Below, piece by piece: positions 58,960 through 64,000 of a DNA stretch of 64,000 bases. Below the pieces are notes generated by a model. It made no database searches, was not told the origin of the DNA, and worked only from the letters and a program-made list of their open reading frames with translations. The translations under genes and the position numbers were made by a program. Within the stretch, counting starts at the first letter, position 1. The number at the start of each line of letters is the position of its first letter. The stretch is from Mytilisepta virgata (taxonomy: Eukaryota; Mollusca; Bivalvia; Mytilida; Mytilidae), in contig JAPWFG010000026.1 of NCBI GenBank assembly GCA_028015205.1, forward strand, positions 868,001 to 932,000, given 5' to 3'.

Positions 58960-60523
58960 AATAAAAAGTTTGATTTATAAATGAGATCAATATACCAGAT
59001 AAAATGTTAAGTACACAGGTAAATATGAGTGTTGGACTTTGATATTTTACTTCCTCCAGGAAACGACCTTAATGGAGGTTTGTTTGTTCAAACAACTGAC
59101 AAAACAAAACCGTAAGTTTTTACAACATTACATTACATTACAGCAAATACAACGTAAATCCACCGAGCAAATCAAAGATGATAAATGTTCTGTGTGTATA
59201 AGTCCATAAGGAGAGTCACGAAGCTGTCAAACTAACCTGGATAATTTGTTTGTTGCATTAGCCAGGTTCTAAGATAATAACCGCAGTAAATTTAATAAGT
59301 GCGCACATTTCGCTTGGAACCATTCTTTCTTGTTTTTACGGTTATCTTCTAGGGGTCTGTTTGGAATGTATTGCTACCTACACCTGTCTTATTCTGAACG
59401 ATTTCCTAGCATTGATTTCTTTAGTTGCTCAATATATTTGTTGTATAGATACATCTTGTGTCCACCGATGTAGCTTCTTTTTCATTTTGTGGGGGCCATT
59501 CAAGTAAGTTTTTTTATTGTAGTGAAGATCGTAAAGCGACACCTACATATCTATACACTTCGTAGATGGAATGCAATCTCGTTGACATTTATCCCATATC
59601 CGGTATTGTTCATACTAATTTTATTTTTGGGCACAAATTCTTCCAAAGCTTCATTGAGAATGAAATAAATACTAGACAAACATAATAACCATTATCAGAA
59701 AATGTGCATATTATATATGGTTTCGTAAAATTTGAAATATTTAATACGTAGCCCGACTATTTGACACACTTTAGATAGATTACCGATTTATTTTATGTTC
59801 GACCTTGTCCTTTCGTTATCAGCAAATGCGAATTTCACCCTGACAACAGAGTGATCGTCTCGTTCACATGGCACATCATATAATATAAATGAATTCCAGA
59901 GGTGTCATTTAGGATATAATTAAGAAACCCAAATCTCTTATTTTAGATAAATTGTCAAGTTTTCTTTTGCTGATTTCAGGTAAGTATTGGATATACCCCG
60001 AGGCCGTTAGCCCGACAATGATATATCCTATTTACATGATACTCTGAAATGTGCATATGATATGTTGTAATAATTTAGAAGGGGATCTTTCAGGAATTTC
60101 ACCTTGTGCAAAGATTAACTATGATACATGCAGGCTATCTGGTTACATTTTATGGCATCATGATGTAATAAAGATTATGTGTACCTGTAAATGAATTTAT
60201 GCCAAAGAATTTCCAAACAAAATGTTTATATTTAATTTTTAAAATTTATTCAGTTATAAAATTCATTCATATTGTATCTACAACCAATAAATCTTCAACC
60301 TTTTTCACTTTTTAGAACCTTTACTGTCTTCTTCATATCTTTCCTTGTCGCCTCACATGCCTATTCCTTAATTAGCAAAAGGTAATTAAGTCTTTTTTAA
60401 AAGACAAACAAAAAGGATAGTTACCTAAAGCAGTTGTAAAATGATATACCAGAGATCAGTTTCGAATGGGGGTAATAAAGAACTGTAAAACTATACTAGT
60501 ATATCATTTTGTAATACTTGTAG
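58960..60523 (+). other. Proximal upstream region and putative 3' splice site of the unit C gene
   Basis: Collinear with 34183-35204 and 38978-39554 of B. The stretch 60290-60523 is conserved in all units and ends gtaatacttgtag, seven bases before the ATG, followed by GTAAATT. 59990-60190 holds a second copy of the dispersed repeat also found at 52690-52900. Confidence 0.55.
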
Positions 60524-60530
60524 GTAAATT

Positions 60531-62258
60531 ATGGCGACATCTGGTGATTTTGTTTGTGGTGTCTGTGAATATAAAAAAATCTCAAAACTTGCAGAGTACT
60601 GGTGTTCTGAATGTGACGAAGGATTGTGCTCTTCTTGCGAGGACCATCATGGATCATCTCGCGCATCCAGGAAACATGACGTTCTATCGCTTGAAAACTA
60701 TAAAAAGTTACCATCTGCTGTTGCCAAAATAACCAATCACTGCGAAGAACACGATTCAAAATTCCAGAACTACTGTCGATGGCACGACAAGCTGTGCTGT
60801 CCAGTTTGCATTTCATCGACACACAAGGAATGCAAAGATCTACAAGCTATAGAAGAAATAATTAAAACCGCAAACATCACGTCACTACTTGAAAATATGG
60901 AGGAGAGTTTGAAATGTATTAAGGCAAACATAAGTAGTGTAATAAAAGACCGTACCGATAACTTGACCTTCATCAAAGAACAACACAAGAAGTATCAGGA
61001 CGAAATTAAACAAATACGCAAGAGAGTTATGTCCCATTTGGATGCCCTTGAACAACATATGTTGCAGGAACTCAGTCTTGCAGAACAAAAATCGAAAACT
61101 GTAATCGAAACATTTATCACACAACTTGTAGACAAATCCAAGACAATAGAAGGCTTAGGAAATGATATTGCAGCTATGAAGAATTTCGCATCACCCCTTC
61201 AGACTTTTATTGGAAGTAAAATCATTGAAGAGAAAGTTAATAAAGAGGAACAGTATATAACGTCACTATCAGAAAATAAATTCCTTCATCAAATCGAACT
61301 GAAAGTCATCATTGACGACAAGATATCGGGTGTGCTGTCTTCTATATCACGTTTTGGTACAGTAACTACTGAAACATCTCCTCCGTCTCTGATCATTACA
61401 ACAGGAAAAGAAAAACAAGCCCAAATCATGTCTACTGTACCACCCCGATCTCTAACGTCCGTCGAAGACATACAGATTGCTTTTGAATCTAAAGTTAAAT
61501 TTCTGGAAGGAAACTCATTAAATGTATGTGGCTGCAACTTTTTGCCAGACGGAAGAATATTATGCGTTGACAATACAAATAACAAACTTGTTATACTAAA
61601 GGAAAACGGTGCCTTGTCAAAAGAAATATCTTGTCAACTCACCAGCTTAAATGGCATCACTGTAATAGATGACAAAACTGTTGCTGTAGCAGGATACATT
61701 GGACCTTATAGACGTGATGCATATGGTGGAATCCATATCATTAATATCGAAACAGAGATGATTGTCAAGGAAATTAAAACTAACGATACAATTAAAGGTA
61801 TTATATATGACAATGGATCCTTATTGTGTTGTGTTAGTGGGAAGGGAATTCTAAGAATTCAGTTACAGACTGACAATATAACTACTGTAGTTAAAAAATG
61901 TGAATGGCCTGTTTCGTCTTATATCACATTATACGGTGACAGTATATATCAGACTGGCTCAAATAGCCACACCGTGACATGTTACAATACGAAAGGAGAG
62001 AAGGTGTGGGTGTTTAAAGATATATCAGTTTTGTCCTTTCCACTAGGTATAACTGTAGATAACAGTGGTAACGTGTATATTGCATCGAGCAACAGTGGCA
62101 ATGTCGTCGTACTGTCACCTGATGGGAAGAAGAATAGACAACTACTTTGTCGGACTAATGGATTGGGGTGTCCGTGGGCGATCAATATTGATATGAATAA
62201 AAGAAAACTGTTAATTGCAGATGTCCAGGGTTATGGGTTTTTATACAATATATCTTGA
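60531..62258 (+). CDS. B-box/coiled-coil/NHL-like beta-propeller protein (RING-less TRIM-type), unit C
   Basis: 575 residues, intact, the same length as the unit A product and alignable without gaps. All B-box zinc ligands (C9, C12, C25, C28, C33, C36, H49; C71, H74, C82, H85, C90, C93, H98, C101) are kept. By eye, 21 of the first 298 residues differ from unit A, such as P20L and R84W, against 72 of the last 277. The propeller differences cluster at 389-400, 477-483, 501-505, 520-524, 541-549 and 565-569, which lie between conserved strand words such as YITLYGD, WVFKD, VYIAS and VVVLSPDGKK. A functional gene with altered binding surface is the best reading. Role and location are as inferred for the unit A protein: probably cytoplasmic, oligomeric, without its own RING. 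The start is fixed by alignment and by the conserved acceptor upstream. Confidence 0.93.
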   Translation: MATSGDFVCGVCEYKKISKLAEYWCSECDEGLCSSCEDHHGSSRASRKHDVLSLENYKKLPSAVAKITNHCEEHDSKFQNYCRWHDKLCCPVCISSTHKECKDLQAIEEIIKTANITSLLENMEESLKCIKANISSVIKDRTDNLTFIKEQHKKYQDEIKQIRKRVMSHLDALEQHMLQELSLAEQKSKTVIETFITQLVDKSKTIEGLGNDIAAMKNFASPLQTFIGSKIIEEKVNKEEQYITSLSENKFLHQIELKVIIDDKISGVLSSISRFGTVTTETSPPSLIITTGKEKQAQIMSTVPPRSLTSVEDIQIAFESKVKFLEGNSLNVCGCNFLPDGRILCVDNTNNKLVILKENGALSKEISCQLTSLNGITVIDDKTVAVAGYIGPYRRDAYGGIHIINIETEMIVKEIKTNDTIKGIIYDNGSLLCCVSGKGILRIQLQTDNITTVVKKCEWPVSSYITLYGDSIYQTGSNSHTVTCYNTKGEKVWVFKDISVLSFPLGITVDNSGNVYIASSNSGNVVVLSPDGKKNRQLLCRTNGLGCPWAINIDMNKRKLLIADVQGYGFLYNIS

Positions 62259-62990
62259 AAATGCTTGTCTATATACATGATATACATAAATTAAAAAATC
62301 TTCCTTACTGATGACAAGTACTGATATAATCTAAAGGAAAGATTTTCCAATACAAAAAGTTAAAATAGTTGTTAATGCTTTTTTATTAGATTCATATAAA
62401 CAACGTCTTTTAATTAAAACTTGTTGATCCCAATTTCTATGCACAAGATGTGCACATTTCGTTTATTTACGACTCTTCAGTACAACTCAAGGCCTAAAAA
62501 GGTTGAGGCGCAAATTCAAAATGACCGGAAGTGGTGACACCAAAATCATCTAAAGACAGAGCTGTGCATAAGAGAGATACTCTTTATTTTTGTAACAGTA
62601 AATTTTAAGTATCAATTTCGAGATATTATCTAAATACTAGCAACTGAGATGGGGATATCCTCAGGGACTTGGAGTCCACCAGCAGTGGCATCGACTTAGT
62701 GGTGCTCGGTAAAACAATAATATTATTACCAATTTTGATGCACAAAATGTGCACATTTCGTCGATTTACGACTCATCAGTTGTGCTAAAGGCCTAAAATG
62801 TTCAAAACGAAAATAAAAATTTAAAAGGTTGAGGAGCAAATTTTAAAAAATTCCAAAATTACCGGAAATGGTGAAGCTAAAACCATCTAAAGACAGAGCT
62901 AAGCACGAGGGAAATACACAAATTTTAGAATTTTGTAACAGTAAATTTTAAGTATCAATTTGCAAGATATGTTTTCCTACTTCCAGAGCT
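62259..62990. other. Downstream repeats of unit C
   Basis: Two diverged copies of the repeat seen at 41440-41960 ('atgcacaa-atgtgcacatttcgt' at about 62440 and 62738, 'gggacttggagtccacc' near 62668). No gene is visible. Confidence 0.6.
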
Positions 62991-63668
62991 AAAAAAGGAC
63001 AAATATACCTAAGGAGCAATCAAACCAAACGCAATCCATTGGACAGACAAACGCGGGAAGACAAACGAACAACCACAAGCACAACAAATAAACACAGAAA
63101 ACTAAAAAACAATGAACAACACGAACTCCTATAAAAACCAGGAGTGAACCCAGGTGCTCCGGAAGGGTAAGCAGTTCCTGCTCCGTATACGGAAACGTCG
63201 TGAAGTTCAAAAAAGTCAATCAGGTGGAAGTCACAAATCGGTGGAGGCATATGAAAGGTTACGACAGTGGGAACAGGTCCAACAGCATCTTAGATATTGG
63301 AACACTGTAATGGTCAATCAATTCGTGATGACGACCGTAAAATTAACGTAGACGCCATATGCAGGCGATGGAAAGTCTTGGAATTTGTCGTTATTTAACG
63401 ACAACACATCATCTATATAATGAAAAGTTAAATTAAAGGATTGGGCTAGTTTCCTTTTGTTTTCACGTAGTAACACTTGAATGAAGTCCGCTTCATATGA
63501 GTACAGAAACAGATCGGCGAGTTGATTCCTATTGGAATGCCGATTGTTTGTTGAAAAATTAGACCGCCAAATTCAACGAATATGTTGTCTATGAGAAAAT
63601 CTAACATGTCTGTAATTTCATCTTCAGAATACTTTTTGTCAGAATCAGAGTGGTTCTTCACGAAAAAA
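62991..63668 (-). pseudogene. Retroelement fragment with internal deletions
   Basis: It has the 3' untranslated segment (62991-63190), then reverse-transcriptase pieces on the minus strand with two internal deletions (around 63343 and 63370), then the region from LNNDKF back to KKNHSDSDKKYSEDEIT (63661 down). Another deletion removes the conserved NCAPL part (near 63520), leaving GIPIGIN. The empty site is in unit B near 41990 (ccagacttgaagtacgtttt). It is non-functional. Confidence 0.75.
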
Positions 63669-64000
63669 AAGTACGTTTACCGAACTGAGTATCTGACATT
63701 GTCTATATTTAATGCAAGCCTTACCAATATCCGTTTAAAAAAAAAAAAAAAACAAAACTACCGGTAACTTTTAATCGCTTCTGTTTTATCCTATACCCAC
63801 TCAATTGTGTGGTATAAAGTATAAAATTCAAATTGCTAACAGTTAACAGTTTTAACAGTTTCAAAAGGGTATTCAGGTGAATACCGGTACATGTGTCTAT
63901 GGAAGGCCAAGTTGCCAAATTTACAATCTATTAATATTTATCAATTTGGTATTCGTTTTCTAATGTAAAATACTATATTTGTAGAAAGTATGAAGGAGCG
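63669..64000. other. Downstream sequence at the end of the window
   Basis: Matches 42000-42195 of B and 22460-22560 of A at its right part. A run of 16 A occurs at 63737-63752. No gene is visible. Confidence 0.55.

Larger units (their letters stand above)
42897..64000. repeat. Tandem segmental duplication, unit C (continues past the window)
   Basis: Full-length on the left (equals 1 onward of A). It carries an intact gene copy, and the last bases 63905-64000 still match the post-gene sequence of A and B. Unit-specific insertions are 46310-46620, 48799-49156, 49688-50041, 50720-51436, 56505-57230, 57345-57775, 58350-58955 and 62991-63668. Confidence 0.87.

Overview
The window looks like a piece of a marine bivalve genome, most likely a mussel (Mytilidae). 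It is AT-rich, has no dense coding and no bacterial-style operons, and is littered with short repeat families that I recognise from mussel DNA. It carries intronless-in-the-CDS B-box/coiled-coil/beta-propeller genes of a kind known to be expanded in bivalves. The species assignment is inference; no search could be run.

The backbone is a tandem triplication of a roughly 20 kb unit. Unit A covers 1-22919 (its left end is probably outside the window), unit B 22920-about 42540 (it lacks the first 2.8 kb of the unit), and unit C 42897-64000 (cut by the window end). Each unit ends with one copy of the same B-box/NHL-like gene: A 20645-22372 (+, intact, 575 aa), B 39562-41295 (+, broken by three indels), C 60531-62258 (+, intact, 575 aa). 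These three copies are the only convincing host genes here. About 7 kb upstream of each gene is non-coding sequence shared by the units. The ATG of every copy sits 7 bases after a conserved 3' splice-site-like sequence, so the CDS is probably the last exon of a gene with a distant 5' UTR exon.

Between the two intact copies, the first 298 residues (two B-boxes and coiled coil) differ at about 21 positions. The last 277 residues (propeller) differ at about 72, concentrated in short loops, with many more amino-acid-changing than silent codon differences in the stretches I checked by eye. This is the most interesting biological signal: a conserved signalling half joined to a diversifying recognition-like half.

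Because the units are paralogous, each serves as an empty-site control for insertions in the others. This resolves many mobile elements with their target-site duplications: tRNA-derived SINEs (5161-5290, 5607-5735, 48799-49156), a solo LTR (58350-58955), MITEs (6561-6802, 11989-12173, 17767-17945, 20011-20314, 26237-26758, 29863-29994, 48563-48747, 49688-50041), Penelope-type retroelement fragments (134-339, 8103-9365, 50720-51436, 62991-63668) and a decayed PIF/Harbinger transposon with both its genes (5793-7402).

Unit A alone has about 6.1 kb (5781-11880) with the Harbinger and reverse-transcriptase remnants. Unit B has about 4 kb of unrelated sequence (26230-30300) in place of the middle of the unit, plus 3.8 kb (35205-38977) containing a 24-copy, 68-bp satellite with higher-order structure. 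Unit C has further insertions, among them the solo LTR, a SINE and two Penelope-type fragments.
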